Assembly (NCBI GenBank): GCA_903925075.1
Contig: CAIYDQ010000144.1
Span: 1-64,000 of the forward strand
Direction of reading: 5' to 3'
Source: an uncultured Geobacter sp.
GTDB lineage: Bacteria; Desulfobacterota; Desulfuromonadia; Geobacterales; Geobacteraceae
DNA: 64,000 nucleotides
Shown here: in pieces, positions 8,561-17,623 of the stretch
Layout: the number at the start of each line of letters is the position of its first letter
Numbering within the stretch: position 1 is the stretch's first letter
Notes under the pieces: generated by a model
Told to the model about the DNA's origin: nothing
Databases searched by the model: none
Seen by the model: only the letters and a program-made list of their open reading frames with translations
Program-made: the position numbers and the translations under genes

Positions 8561-10146
8561 GCGCCCCGGCCCAAGCAGCCGAGAGCGGCCAGGCGCCTTC
8601 CTCGTGGCAGCCGCGGGTGAACCCCTGGCTGATCACCGCCTCGGTGATGCTGGCCACCTTCATGGAGGTGCTCGACACCACCATCGTTTCGGTCGCCCTC
8701 CCTCACATAGCCGGCAGCCTGTCGGCGAGCACCGACGAGGCCACCTGGACCCTCACCAGCTACCTGGTCTCCAACGCGATCTTCCTGCCGGCCAGCGGCT
8801 GGTTTGCCCGCTACTTCGGCAGAAAACGATTCCTGATCGCCTGCATCGCCATCTTCACCGTCTCCTCTTTCGTCTGCGGCATCGCAAACGATCTGGCCGT
8901 CCTGGTGATCGCCCGCGTCATCCAAGGCGCCGGCGGGGGCGCGCTGCAGCCGCTCTCGCAGGCGATTTTGCTGGAAAGCTTCCCCGAGGAAAAGCGCGGC
9001 ATGGCCATGGCCGCCTTCGCGGTCGGGGTGGTGGTCGCGCCGATTCTGGGGCCGACCCTGGGCGGGTGGCTGACGGATCAGTATTCATGGCGCTGGGCTT
9101 TTTACATCAACATACCGATCGGCGTGCTGGCGATGGTCATGACCAACATGTTCATCGAGGACCCGCCCTACATTCGAGCGGCCAAGCCGGGGCGGATCGA
9201 TGCCGTCGGCTTCGGCATGATGGCGGTGTCGCTGGCGACTCTGCAGGTGGTACTCGACCGTGGGCAGCAGGAAGACTGGTTTTCCGCGCCCTGGATCTGC
9301 TGGTTGACCGGCATCAGCGCGGCCTCCCTGATCGCCTTCATCGTCTGGGAGTTCCGCGTCTCCGAGCCGATCGTGAACCTGCGGGTGTTCAGCAACCGCA
9401 ACTTCATGGTGGGGACCGTGCTGATACTGCTGGTGGGTCTGGCCCTCTACAGCGCCGTCACCATGCTGCCGTTGTTTTTGCAGACGCTGATGGGGTATTC
9501 CGCCCTGCAAAGCGGCGTCGCCGTGGGACCGCGGGGGCTGGGGGCGTTGCTGACCATGCCGCTGGTCGGATTTTTGACCGGCAAGATCGACGCCAGGAAG
9601 CTGATCGGCCTCGGGTTCAGCATCGTCGGCGTCTCGCTGTGGCAGTTCGCCGGCATCAATCTGGAGATATCCATGTGGAGCATCATCTGGCCGAGCATCC
9701 TGACCGGAGTCGGGTTGAGCATGCTCTTCGTCCCCCTTTCCACGGTGGCGCTGGGGACGCTGCCGCAGCAGGAGATCGGCAACGCCGCCGGGATTTTCAA
9801 CCTGATGCGCAACATCGGCGGCAGCGTGGGCATATCGATCGTCACCACCTTGTTGACGCGGGAGGCGCAAGTGCATCAGTCGGAGATGTCGGCGCGCCTG
9901 AGTTCCGCCGACATCTTTTTCGGGGTCCGGACGCAGTCGCTGCAAAGGATGCTGCAGGGGATTTTCGATCAAAGCGACGCCACTCACAAGGCGCAAGCGG
10001 AGATTTATCGGCAGTTGCAACTGCAGGCGAACCTGCTGGCTTACGTGAACAACTTCCGGCTGCTATCCTTCGTTTGTTTCTTCTGCATCGGCTGCGTTTT
10101 CTTTCTCAGGAAGGTTAAGGGGAAAAAAGCGGCGGCTGTGCATTGA
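8557..10146 (+). CDS. DHA2-family (EmrB/QacA type) multidrug efflux MFS transporter
   Basis: The 529-residue protein has about 14 membrane helices. MEVLDTTIVSVALPHIAGSL is the DHA2 motif D1 and the loop SGWFARYFGRKRFL is motif A; motif C appears as VVVAPILGPTLGGWL. It is translationally coupled to the EmrA-like gene and, with the upstream TolC-like protein, makes a complete proton-driven tripartite exporter of hydrophobic compounds. A GCGGCGGCT/AGCCGCCGC stem spans the stop codon (10129-10157) and may limit read-through. Substrates cannot be inferred. Confidence 0.94.
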   Translation: MSAPAQAAESGQAPSSWQPRVNPWLITASVMLATFMEVLDTTIVSVALPHIAGSLSASTDEATWTLTSYLVSNAIFLPASGWFARYFGRKRFLIACIAIFTVSSFVCGIANDLAVLVIARVIQGAGGGALQPLSQAILLESFPEEKRGMAMAAFAVGVVVAPILGPTLGGWLTDQYSWRWAFYINIPIGVLAMVMTNMFIEDPPYIRAAKPGRIDAVGFGMMAVSLATLQVVLDRGQQEDWFSAPWICWLTGISAASLIAFIVWEFRVSEPIVNLRVFSNRNFMVGTVLILLVGLALYSAVTMLPLFLQTLMGYSALQSGVAVGPRGLGALLTMPLVGFLTGKIDARKLIGLGFSIVGVSLWQFAGINLEISMWSIIWPSILTGVGLSMLFVPLSTVALGTLPQQEIGNAAGIFNLMRNIGGSVGISIVTTLLTREAQVHQSEMSARLSSADIFFGVRTQSLQRMLQGIFDQSDATHKAQAEIYRQLQLQANLLAYVNNFRLLSFVCFFCIGCVFFLRKVKGKKAAAVH

Positions 10147-10292
10147 TTAGCCGCCGCACATCAAGAGGGAGCCAAAGCCGTTTAAAGCCCATCATGGCTT
10201 CGGTCCGACATGCCTTTCTTATGTTTCTTCAATTGCAGTAATCGGTCATTTAAGATAAGATCTTACATATTTCTTACTAAAGGGGTCATCCG

Positions 10293-10544
10293 ATGGACAC
10301 CGTGAAACTTTCGAGCAAAGGCCAATTTATCCTTCCCAAAGCTATACGCGACAGGCATCATTGGGACGCGGGCACGGAGTTCGTCATCATTGACCGCGGG
10401 GCCGAATTGGTCATCAAACCAACCAGGGTTTTCCCACCAACTGAACTTGAAGCTCTCGAAACGCCATCCGTCTATCAAGGAAAACCGCTGACAATCGAAG
10501 ACATGAAACAAGCCGTCTCAATCGAAGCCGGAAATCATAAGTGA
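10293..10544 (+). CDS. AbrB/MazE-type antitoxin
   Basis: The 83-residue protein begins with the swapped-hairpin DNA-binding motif (TVKLSSKGQFILPKAIRDRH), followed by an acidic, flexible C-terminus that would wrap the toxin. AAAGGGG precedes the ATG. It overlaps a PIN-domain toxin gene by four bases, as expected for an antitoxin-toxin operon in which the antitoxin dimer represses its own promoter and neutralises the nuclease. Confidence 0.88.
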   Translation: MDTVKLSSKGQFILPKAIRDRHHWDAGTEFVIIDRGAELVIKPTRVFPPTELEALETPSVYQGKPLTIEDMKQAVSIEAGNHK

Positions 10545-10942
10545 TCGCCGTCGATACCAACATACTGGTTCGCTATCTGGTGAAAGACGAAGCAAGCCAA
10601 ACTGCACTCGCAACTACTTTTTTGGCTAACAATAGATGCTTGGTGCTTAAGACTGTCTTGCTGGAACTTGTCTGGGTACTGTCATCTCCCGCCGGTTACA
10701 ATCTCCAGCGCAAAACCGTGCACGAGCGACTGCTTCATGCCCTGGGCTTGTCCTGCATAGAAACCGAAGAGCCCGCTAACGTCGCCCAAGCTCTCGCTTG
10801 GTATGCCGAGGGAATGGATTTCGCGGACGCCCTTCATCTGGCGGGAAGCAGCGAACTTTCAGGGTTTGCCACCTTTGATCGGAAATTCTCGGCAACCGCG
10901 AAAAAGCTCGACGCGGTTCCCTCGGTAACGCTCATCCGCTGA
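10541..10942 (+). CDS. PIN-domain toxin (VapC-like ribonuclease)
   Basis: The 133-residue protein starts at a GTG inside the antitoxin stop. The acidic PIN active-site residues are present: AVDTNILVRYL (Asp5), VLLELVWVLSS, MDFADALHLA and FATFDRKFS. Members cleave tRNA or rRNA when freed from antitoxin. The partner is AbrB/MazE-like, a common pairing for this PIN subgroup. The locus is flanked by unrelated genes, in keeping with a mobile two-gene module. Confidence 0.9.
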   Translation: MIAVDTNILVRYLVKDEASQTALATTFLANNRCLVLKTVLLELVWVLSSPAGYNLQRKTVHERLLHALGLSCIETEEPANVAQALAWYAEGMDFADALHLAGSSELSGFATFDRKFSATAKKLDAVPSVTLIR

Positions 10943-10973
10943 ATTTCCCCCGACTCATATCCCTCTTCAATTT

Positions 10974-12023
10974 TCAGGCGCGCGCCGGGGCCATTATGCC
11001 GGGGAGTCTCGCGTGCGAGGAGATCAACCGGTCCGGCGCGTAGGCCGAGAGCATGGCGGAGCCGGCGGCTCCGGTCAAGACGCTCACCGCGCGCACGCCG
11101 GCGGCCCGGCTCGCCTGAATGTCCACCGGGGCGTCGCCGACGTAGAGCGCCATCTCGGGGCGCACGCCGAGCCGGCTCAGCCCTTTGCAGATCCCTTCCG
11201 GGTCCGGCTTCCCCCTTGAAACGTCGGGTCCGAGTATCACCGTGTCGAACTGCTCCAGTATCCCTTCCGCGCCCAGCAGCTCCAGCACCTCGGGCCGGGC
11301 GCCGCTGACCACGCCGAGCTTGATGCCGAGGCCTCGCAACGCGGCCAGCGTCCGGGCAACCCCGTCGAACACGGTGCCGTGCTCGCGCAGCACCCTTGGC
11401 CATTCGCGGGCGGCGTGCGCGGACATCGCCTTGGCGACGCTGTCGCAATCCCCTCGGTCTTGCGGCACCACTCCCTTCCAAAAATTTTTCCCGACGGCCA
11501 GGCAGTTGCGCACGTGCTGCTCGGTCACTTCCAGCCCGAACGGTTGGGCCGCCACCCGCGCCACTTCCAGGTAGGCGCCCACCGAATCCACCAGGGTCCC
11601 GTCCAGATCGAACAAGATGGCTTCCGCGAATAGCGGCTGGCAGAGTTCCACCCTGATGCGCGCGTTGTCGGCCAGCTGCAGGTGCTCGCGCACCGGCAGC
11701 GCCGCTATCAGCTCCACCTTGTCCGGCGGATAATCGGCCGAGTCCGGCCTGATGATCGCCGCCGGGACTTTTCCCTCGATGGTCACCGAATAGCAGTGGG
11801 CGCGGCAGCAGGCGACGTCTTCCGGCACCACGATCTCTCCCGGCAGTTCGCACCAGCGTCGCCAGACGTCCCGGTTGGCGTCGTCTAGCAGTTGCAGGTT
11901 GAGCGTGCCGGGGTGCGGATCGATGCCGGTCAGCTCGATCAGTTGGCGCCGCACCCAGTCGAGCTGGGTCAGTTGCTTGGCCCGCCCCAGGCCGTGGACC
12001 AGTTGTCCTTCCAGGATGGTCAT
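10974..12023 (-). CDS. fusion of a CTP-dependent riboflavin kinase-like (DUF120) domain and a HAD hydrolase
   Basis: The 349-residue protein starts at the ATG with AAAGGAG ahead, overlapping the upstream gene by four bases. Residues 1-127 resemble the archaeal RibK family: GQLVHGLGRAKQ, HPGTLNLQLL, PAAIIRPDSADYPPDKVELI and LREHLQL-like VREHLQLADNARIRVEL. Residues about 132-345 are a phosphoglycolate phosphatase-like HAD domain with ILFDLDGTLVDS, GVVSGA, RGKPDPEGI and ALYVGDAPVDIQASRAAG. So one chain may join a riboflavin (or related sugar) kinase and a phosphatase. The substrate is not known; the coupled neighbour is a flavin-binding-fold protein. Confidence 0.78.
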   Translation of the reverse strand: MTILEGQLVHGLGRAKQLTQLDWVRRQLIELTGIDPHPGTLNLQLLDDANRDVWRRWCELPGEIVVPEDVACCRAHCYSVTIEGKVPAAIIRPDSADYPPDKVELIAALPVREHLQLADNARIRVELCQPLFAEAILFDLDGTLVDSVGAYLEVARVAAQPFGLEVTEQHVRNCLAVGKNFWKGVVPQDRGDCDSVAKAMSAHAAREWPRVLREHGTVFDGVARTLAALRGLGIKLGVVSGARPEVLELLGAEGILEQFDTVILGPDVSRGKPDPEGICKGLSRLGVRPEMALYVGDAPVDIQASRAAGVRAVSVLTGAAGSAMLSAYAPDRLISSHARLPGIMAPARA

Positions 12024-12451
12024 GGCATGGCTCCTTTGTTCCATATTTCAGGGAGCAGACCCGGCGAGCAGAGTTCGATGCGGTACGCCTCCACTACCAC
12101 CACGCCGTATTCCGGGTCGTCGGCTCCCTGAAAATACCCTTTGAGTGAATCTTTCCAGAAGCCGCGGCGCGCGGCCTCGTCGGTGAAAAATCCGGCCCGC
12201 CCCTGAATCTGCAGGTACGGTTTGCCCGCCGCCGGGGCGGACGCGCCCAAGGTCAGGTGAACCTCGGGGTTGCTCCCTATCTGGGCGACCTTGCGGGAAC
12301 CGGCCTGCGTGGCGAAGCGGATGGTCATATCCTCCCTTCCCTCGCAGAACACGTAGCGCACCCACGGCTTCCCTTCCGGAGTGACCGTAGCGAAAGCCGC
12401 CAGTTGTGGCACCCCCAGTATCCCGGCGATGCGCCGTTCGATGTCCGACAT
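12020..12451 (-). CDS. pyridoxamine 5'-phosphate oxidase-fold (split-barrel flavin-binding) protein
   Basis: The 143-residue protein begins at the ATG preceded by AAGGAGGGC; the longer upstream frame crosses the hemE terminator and is rejected. FATVTPEGKPWVRYVFCE and LQIQGRAGFFTD are typical of general-stress FMN-binding split-barrel proteins of the pyridoxamine oxidase superfamily (about 140-150 residues), too short for a true PdxH. Its translational coupling to the RibK/HAD fusion suggests a shared link to flavin, an inference only. Confidence 0.82.
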   Translation of the reverse strand: MSDIERRIAGILGVPQLAAFATVTPEGKPWVRYVFCEGREDMTIRFATQAGSRKVAQIGSNPEVHLTLGASAPAAGKPYLQIQGRAGFFTDEAARRGFWKDSLKGYFQGADDPEYGVVVVEAYRIELCSPGLLPEIWNKGAMP

Positions 12452-12563
12452 GGCCAGCCCTCCTTGTCCGTCGGTTGCCAGGGGAAAAGTCATCTTGCGG
12501 GTCCCCTGCGCGTCAATGCCCTTGATTCGCCGCGTGCGCCGTCGAGTAGCCGGCTCCAGCCGC

Positions 12564-12595
12564 AAAAAGGGCGGCCCGATGGGCCGCCCCTTTTT
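12564..12595 (-). terminator. Rho-independent terminator after hemE
   Basis: A GGGCGGCCC/GGGCCGCCC stem with a three-base loop is flanked by A5 and T5 runs, so it can work in both directions. It lies 16 bases past the hemE stop codon. Confidence 0.85.
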
Positions 12596-12610
12596 CAACT
12601 TCCCCGCTGC

Positions 12611-13630
12611 TTATTTCTGCGTCAGGCGATGCACGCAGTCGACCATGAAGATGGCGTTCTCCGGCGGCACCGTCGGCAGGATGCCGTGCCCCAGGTTGAA
12701 AATGAGGCCGGGCCGGTCGGCGTTCTCCGCCAGCACCCGCTTCACTTCGCGCTCGATCACCTCGTGGGGCGCGAAGAGCACGGTCGGGTCCAGGTTCCCC
12801 TGCACCGGCATGTCGCCCAAAACGTCCCGGGCGCGGCCCAGGTTCACGTGCCAGTCGAGCCCCATCACGTCGCCGCCCGCCTGCTTGACTATTTCCAGCA
12901 TGCCGCCCGCGCCCTTGACGAAATGGATCACCGGCACGTTGGTCCGGTTCAGGCCGCTTATCAGCCGCTGGGTGTACGGGAGCACGTAGCGCTCGTAATC
13001 CGCCGGCGACAGCATGCCGCCCCAGGTGTCGAAGATCTGGATCGCCTGCGCGCCCGCCTTGATCTGGGCGTTCAGGTACTCCATGTCCATGGTGGTGATC
13101 TTTTCCATCAGCGCCGCGTAGATCTCGGGCTCGGCGTACATCATCTTCTTCAGCGCCGCGAAATCCTTGGAGCCTTTACCCTCGACCATGTAGCAGGCCA
13201 GGGTGAACGGCGCCCCGCCGAAGCCGATCAGGGGGACCTTGGCGGCCAGTTCCTTGCGCAGCTGCTTGATGGTGTCCAGCACGTAGGGAACGTCGGTCTC
13301 CATCTTCGGTATCTTCAGCGCCTCCACGTCGGCCATGGTGCGGATCGGAGACTCGAACACCGGCCCCGGCACGAAATCGAGTTTCATCCCCATCGGCTCG
13401 ATCGGGGTGAGGATGTCGGAAAACATGATGGCGGCGTCGACGCCCAGGATGTCCACCGGTTGCACGGTGACTTCGGTCGCCAGGGCCGGGCTCTTGCACA
13501 GTTCCAGGAAGGTGCACTGGGAACGGACGCGCCGGTAGTCGGGGAGATAACGCCCCGCCTGCCGCATCAGCCAGACCGGCATTCTGTCAACGGGCTTCCC
13601 CCAACAGGCATCAAGAAAACGGGTATTCAT
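12611..13630 (-). CDS. hemE: uroporphyrinogen decarboxylase
   Basis: The 339-residue protein starts at ATG AAT ACC with GAGGAGG nearby. It carries the N-terminal family signature MRQAGRYLPDYR and the second signature region GFGGAPFTLACYMVEG, plus the active-site Asp in AIMFSDILTPIEPMG. It decarboxylates uroporphyrinogen III to coproporphyrinogen III in the cytoplasm, feeding the heavy heme demand of multiheme cytochromes. The next upstream gene is a radical SAM/SPASM enzyme on the same strand, a pairing that suggests a joint role in heme or tetrapyrrole metabolism. Confidence 0.96.
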   Translation of the reverse strand: MNTRFLDACWGKPVDRMPVWLMRQAGRYLPDYRRVRSQCTFLELCKSPALATEVTVQPVDILGVDAAIMFSDILTPIEPMGMKLDFVPGPVFESPIRTMADVEALKIPKMETDVPYVLDTIKQLRKELAAKVPLIGFGGAPFTLACYMVEGKGSKDFAALKKMMYAEPEIYAALMEKITTMDMEYLNAQIKAGAQAIQIFDTWGGMLSPADYERYVLPYTQRLISGLNRTNVPVIHFVKGAGGMLEIVKQAGGDVMGLDWHVNLGRARDVLGDMPVQGNLDPTVLFAPHEVIEREVKRVLAENADRPGLIFNLGHGILPTVPPENAIFMVDCVHRLTQK

Positions 13631-13683
13631 GTAATTCCTCCTCGGTAAGGTTCTGTCTATGGTCACTAAATCGGATACGGAAC

Positions 13684-14751
13684 TTATTTATCCTGCAGCC
13701 TGATCGGGATGTAGTTGCAAAAGGGTTCCTCTTCCATGTAATCGCCGTGGATGGCGTCGGCGCGGGCGCGGCACCCGCCGCAGACGTTCAGATACTCGCA
13801 CTGGCCGCATTTCCCCTTGTAGCTCTTGAAATCCCGCAGGTCGTTGAAGATCTTGGAATTCTCCCAAAGCTCCTTGAACGGGGTCTCTTTGACGTTGCCC
13901 GCGGTGCGATGGAAGTAGGAGCAGGGCTTCAGGTTGCCGTGGCAGTCGATCAGGCAGATGGTCTGGGCGGCGATGCAACCCTTGCCGCCGCCGGTTGAGA
14001 AGGTGAGGGAGCGGCGCTCGAACTTCTCCCCCTCGGCCTTGGCCTTTTGCGGCACGATCCGGTAATAATGCGGCGCGCAGGTGGGGCGCATCAGGATGTC
14101 GTCTTCCTGCTTCTCCTGATGGTAGTGCCAATCCAGGATCTCTTCGTAGTCTTCCTTGGAGATAAGCTCGTTCATGATCTCCTCGCCGCGGCCGGTCGGC
14201 ACGATCATGAACATGTACCAGGCGGTGGCGCCCAGGGACTTGGCCAGCTTGAAGGTGGCGGCGATGTCCCCCTGGTTCCTCTTGGTGAAGGAGGAGTTGA
14301 TCAGGAACTTCTGGCCGTGCTTTCTGAACAGCTCGGCGGCGCGCAGCACCCCTTCGAAGGAGCCGGGGCACTGGCGGAAGTCGTCGTGCACCTCCGCGCA
14401 GGAGCCGTCCAAGGAGAGCGACACCATCTTGATGTCGGCCGCCTTCATCTTTTCGCAGACCTCGTCGGTCACGAGCGAGCCGTTACTCGCCATGCACATG
14501 CGCAGGCCCAGCGAGGTGCCGTATTCGGCCAGCTCGAAGATGTCCTCCCTCATCAGCGGCTCGCCCCCGGAAAGCACCAGCACCGGCTTGGAGAATTCCG
14601 ATATCTCCTTCAGGAGGTTCTTGCCCTCCTCGGTGCTGAAATCGCCCTGCGAGGAGGTGAGCTCCGACGAGCAGCGGCAGTGGACGCATTTCAGGTTGCA
14701 GCGCTGGGTGGTTTCCCAAGCTATCCATTTCGGTACGAACTCTTCAGCCAT
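13684..14751 (-). CDS. radical SAM/SPASM enzyme, NirJ/AhbD-like
   Basis: The 355-residue protein starts at the ATG after [23 protein letters not shown] supplies the three SAM-cluster cysteines and [11 protein letters not shown] the SAM-binding GGEP. Cysteines later in the chain ([37 protein letters not shown]) form SPASM auxiliary clusters. The SPASM pattern and position just upstream of hemE resemble the heme-forming AhbC/AhbD and NirJ enzymes, but an activity on a peptide or other substrate cannot be ruled out. It may be co-transcribed with hemE (53-base gap). Confidence 0.82.
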   Translation of the reverse strand: MAEEFVPKWIAWETTQRCNLKCVHCRCSSELTSSQGDFSTEEGKNLLKEISEFSKPVLVLSGGEPLMREDIFELAEYGTSLGLRMCMASNGSLVTDEVCEKMKAADIKMVSLSLDGSCAEVHDDFRQCPGSFEGVLRAAELFRKHGQKFLINSSFTKRNQGDIAATFKLAKSLGATAWYMFMIVPTGRGEEIMNELISKEDYEEILDWHYHQEKQEDDILMRPTCAPHYYRIVPQKAKAEGEKFERRSLTFSTGGGKGCIAAQTICLIDCHGNLKPCSYFHRTAGNVKETPFKELWENSKIFNDLRDFKSYKGKCGQCEYLNVCGGCRARADAIHGDYMEEEPFCNYIPIRLQDK

Positions 14752-14970
14752 GGCGTCTCCAATTGATCGACCTGAAAAAGCGTGCATGCGGCGGGGGGCT
14801 CATCGGCTCGGGCAGGGAAGGGTTTCGTGCCAAAACGGTCGGCTCTGCGACAAGTGAACGCTTGCATCGCCGGCCGGCCGCCTCGAAGGGCGCCTAAGCC
14901 GGTTTCAGGGAAAGAAAGTTCAAGGGAAACTTTACTATGAAAGGGAAGTCAAGCTCAAGAAGAATCGCCC

Positions 14971-15726
14971 TTACTCTGCCATTTTGCGGTTGAAGGTGTA
15001 GACGGCGAGCGCGAAGGCGATGCTGGCGCTCAAGAGCAGGTTGATCAAATACTGCGGCGGCAGGTAGCCCAGGAGCAGCGCGGCCCTGGCCCCCTCGAAA
15101 ACCGCGGTGGTCGGCAGCAGCTTGATGATGGGGAGCACCGCCGCCGGATAGGAGGAGAGCGGGAAGAAGATGCCGGCCATGAAGATCAACGGCACGATCA
15201 CCACCGACTGCACCCGGCCGATGTTCTCCGGCTTGTCGATCACCGTGCCGCAGATGGTTCCCAGGCAGGAGAAGGTCATCGAGGAGATGGACAGGCACAA
15301 GAGATAGGCCGGCAGATGGCTGTAGTCGATGCGAAACGGCGTGCAGAGGGCGATCACCAGGAAGACCACCGCGCCCTTCAGCGCCCCCTGGGTGAAGCCG
15401 GAGAAGATCTTGCCGATGACGATGTCGTAGACGGTGATCGGCGTCACCCGGTATTCCTCGATGGTGTGCTGCACCCGGCGATGAAACCACATGCTCCAGG
15501 AACTCTCGTCGAAGGCGGCGTTCACCGCGGTCATGGAGATGAGCCCCGGCGCGATGAAGAGCGGATAGGGGACCCCTCCCACCTCGGAGATGTACCCCTT
15601 GAGCCCGAAGCCGAAGGCGAGATACAGGGTGAGCGGGTAGGCGATGACGGCGATCAGCTCGGAGAGTATCCCCCGCCTCAGCACCAGCATGTCCCTCCCC
15701 CAGATCGACAGCGCCCCTCTGAACAT
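14971..15726 (-). CDS. ABC-2 type transporter permease (NodJ-like)
   Basis: The 251-residue protein has six predicted membrane helices and the ABC-2 domain fold, with the stretch VTPITVYDIVIGKI typical of the cytoplasmic coupling region. It lies eight bases downstream of the ATPase gene on the same strand. Length and partner match NodJ/DrrB-type exporters of lipids, polysaccharides or drugs. The substrate is unknown. The gap of about 220 bases upstream of the radical SAM gene shows nothing else. Confidence 0.9.
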   Translation of the reverse strand: MFRGALSIWGRDMLVLRRGILSELIAVIAYPLTLYLAFGFGLKGYISEVGGVPYPLFIAPGLISMTAVNAAFDESSWSMWFHRRVQHTIEEYRVTPITVYDIVIGKIFSGFTQGALKGAVVFLVIALCTPFRIDYSHLPAYLLCLSISSMTFSCLGTICGTVIDKPENIGRVQSVVIVPLIFMAGIFFPLSSYPAAVLPIIKLLPTTAVFEGARAALLLGYLPPQYLINLLLSASIAFALAVYTFNRKMAE

Positions 15727-15734
15727 AAAAACCC

Positions 15735-16661
15735 CTATTCCCGGACCTTCTCTCCGGTAAGCGCGATGAACACGTCCTCAAGCGACGGTTCTTTCAGGCA
15801 GATCTTGCGGATCTCGGCCCCCCCCAGGCAGTCCATCAGCGGCTTCAAGGAGTCCTCGTCGGCCAGGGTCAGACGGAAACTCGACCCGCTCCGCTCCACG
15901 GAGCGCACGAAGGGGAGGCCGGCGAAGAGCTCCTGGTAGCCCTGGCCGTCGCCGCGCAATTCCAACTCGTAGACGTGGGCGCGGGAGAAGGCGTCCTTCA
16001 GTTGCGCCGCCGTGCCGTCGGCCAGGCTCGCCCCGTGGTCCATGATCATGATCCGGTCGCACAGGGCGTCGGCCTCGTCCATGTAATGGGTGGTGAGAAA
16101 GACGGTCATGGCGTGCCTGAGACCGCGGATATGCTCCCACAGGGCCCGCCGGGACTGGGGGTCGAGCCCGGTGGTCGGCTCGTCCAGGAACAGCACCCGC
16201 GGCTCGTGCACCAGGGCGCGCGCCACCACCAGCCGGCGCTGCATGCCGCCGGAGAAGGTGTCGGGAAAATCGTGCTGGCGCGCGGCCAGCCCGGTCATCT
16301 CCAGGAGCTCGTCGATGCGCGGGTTGTAGGCGTCCGGGCGCATGCCGTGGAGCCTCGCGTGCAGGGTGAGGTTCTCCCGGGCGGTGAGGTAGCGGTCCAG
16401 GTTGTTCTCCTGGGGCACCACGCCGATCACGCGGCGCACCGATTTGCCGGCGGAAAGGACGCTGAACCCCTCGACCAGGGCGTCGCCGGAGCTTGGCCGC
16501 ATCAAGGTGGTGAGCATCTTGATCAGGGTGGTTTTGCCCGCGCCGTTGGGGCCGAGCAGGCCGAAGACCGTGCCGCGCTCCACCTGCAGGGAGAAGCGGT
16601 CCACCGCCTTGAACGCGCCGTAGGACTTGGTGATTTCGTTGAGTTCGACCGCTATTGTCAT
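15735..16661 (-). CDS. ABC transporter ATP-binding protein (NodI/DrrA-like)
   Basis: The 308-residue protein holds all ATPase motifs: Walker A GPNGAGKTTLIK, Q-loop VVPQENNLD, signature TFSGGMQRRLVVARAL, Walker B VLFLDEPTTGLDP and the switch histidine in TTHYMDEAD. A C-terminal extension of about 80 residues is typical of the DrrA/NodI group. It pairs with the permease gene directly downstream. No substrate-binding protein is nearby, so export is more likely than import. Confidence 0.94.
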   Translation of the reverse strand: MTIAVELNEITKSYGAFKAVDRFSLQVERGTVFGLLGPNGAGKTTLIKMLTTLMRPSSGDALVEGFSVLSAGKSVRRVIGVVPQENNLDRYLTARENLTLHARLHGMRPDAYNPRIDELLEMTGLAARQHDFPDTFSGGMQRRLVVARALVHEPRVLFLDEPTTGLDPQSRRALWEHIRGLRHAMTVFLTTHYMDEADALCDRIMIMDHGASLADGTAAQLKDAFSRAHVYELELRGDGQGYQELFAGLPFVRSVERSGSSFRLTLADEDSLKPLMDCLGGAEIRKICLKEPSLEDVFIALTGEKVRE

Positions 16662-16731
16662 CTTCCATCCCGGCTCATCGGAGCCTGTACCTTACCCTAC
16701 TAGCACTTCTCGAGATCGTCGGCGTAACCTG

Positions 16732-17049
16732 TTAAGCGATGGTCTGCAGACCTTTTTCTTTAACGAGCGTCAGGAGTTTAAGCGACGGCCCCTGCGGTTT
16801 TTTTTCGCCCCTCTCCCACTTGCTCACTTCTCCAGGCGTCACGTTCAGGTAACTGGCAAAGACGGATTGGCTGACTCCTGCTTTCCGCCGTACGGTGATT
16901 ATTTCCACGGCTGAAAGCGGCTCCACCTTCGTCAGGCAGGTCTTGTCGAAATGCCGCATAGTCTTGGTATCAATCACGCCTATGCCATGTAGACCCTCTA
17001 TGGTTTGATGTACTGCTTCTGCTATTTCACTTCTATACTTCTTTCGCAT
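16732..17049 (-). CDS. HigA-like XRE-family antitoxin
   Basis: The 105-residue protein starts at the ATG preceded by GGGGAGGT; the frame open further upstream lacks a site. The helix-turn-helix is clear (ITVRRKAGVSQSVFASYLNV, then TPGEVSKWERGEKKP). It follows a RelE/HigB-type toxin gene on the same strand with a 32-base gap, giving the toxin-first order of HigBA-like systems. It should bind the shared promoter and block the toxin. Confidence 0.85.
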   Translation of the reverse strand: MRKKYRSEIAEAVHQTIEGLHGIGVIDTKTMRHFDKTCLTKVEPLSAVEIITVRRKAGVSQSVFASYLNVTPGEVSKWERGEKKPQGPSLKLLTLVKEKGLQTIA

Positions 17050-17081
17050 CTTACCTCCCCGCAATACTGGATTGCTATCGG

Positions 17082-17465
17082 TCACGGATACTCACCCTTT
17101 ACTTCTATGGCGGTCAATTCTCCGTTCTCTATCGAGACGTCAATTTGCGCTTCTGTCATCTTATCAAGTTGCCGCGCTAACTCCTTCAAGTCCTTTAAAT
17201 CCTGCTGGTCGATATTGTTGAGTTTGCTCTTTCGGAAGCCGAATATGAAGAATGCCTTTTTACCTCTGCGGTAGAGTATGATGGTCCTATATCCGCCGCT
17301 TTTACCTTCACCCTCTCGGGCTATGCGTTTCTTTAGCAATCCACCGCCTAACTCCGCGTCGATGATCCCGCTTTCAACTTCTTTGATGGCATCGCACAAC
17401 TTTTGGTCGGCTATCTGATTCTTCCGCGCAAAAAGGGTAAACCACCTGGTTTTTAATATCCTCAC
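17082..17465 (-). CDS. RelE/HigB-like toxin
   Basis: The 127-residue protein matches the RelE/ParE subgroup of YgjN/Gp49-like toxins: KTRWFTLFARKN, DAELGGGLLKKRIAREGEGKS, GGYRTIILYRRGKKAFFIFGFRKS. I place the start at a GTG preceded by GAGGA because family members begin a few residues before KTRWF. A TTG at 17510 with AGGA would give a 142-residue version. Such toxins cleave mRNA on the ribosome. The HigA-like antitoxin gene follows. Confidence 0.82.
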   Translation of the reverse strand: MRILKTRWFTLFARKNQIADQKLCDAIKEVESGIIDAELGGGLLKKRIAREGEGKSGGYRTIILYRRGKKAFFIFGFRKSKLNNIDQQDLKDLKELARQLDKMTEAQIDVSIENGELTAIEVKGEYP

Positions 17466-17623
17466 GCTATCCTCGCAACTAATCCTAGCGCTAAGAACTA
17501 TGATTTTCAACCATTTTCCTGACTTTTAACGTTCAACAGCCGGGGCTAGGGACTTGGGTCGCTTAGGGGACGGGTTGAAGTGGCTTTATGAAAGGCGCAG
17601 TTTTGCAGATGGGTGCCCGGCGT

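Noticed and set aside
16732-17465. Reading the XRE/RelE pair as a phage repressor module
   Set aside because: Gene order, sizes and the RelE-type signature fit a HigBA-like toxin-antitoxin pair, and no phage genes are adjacent.
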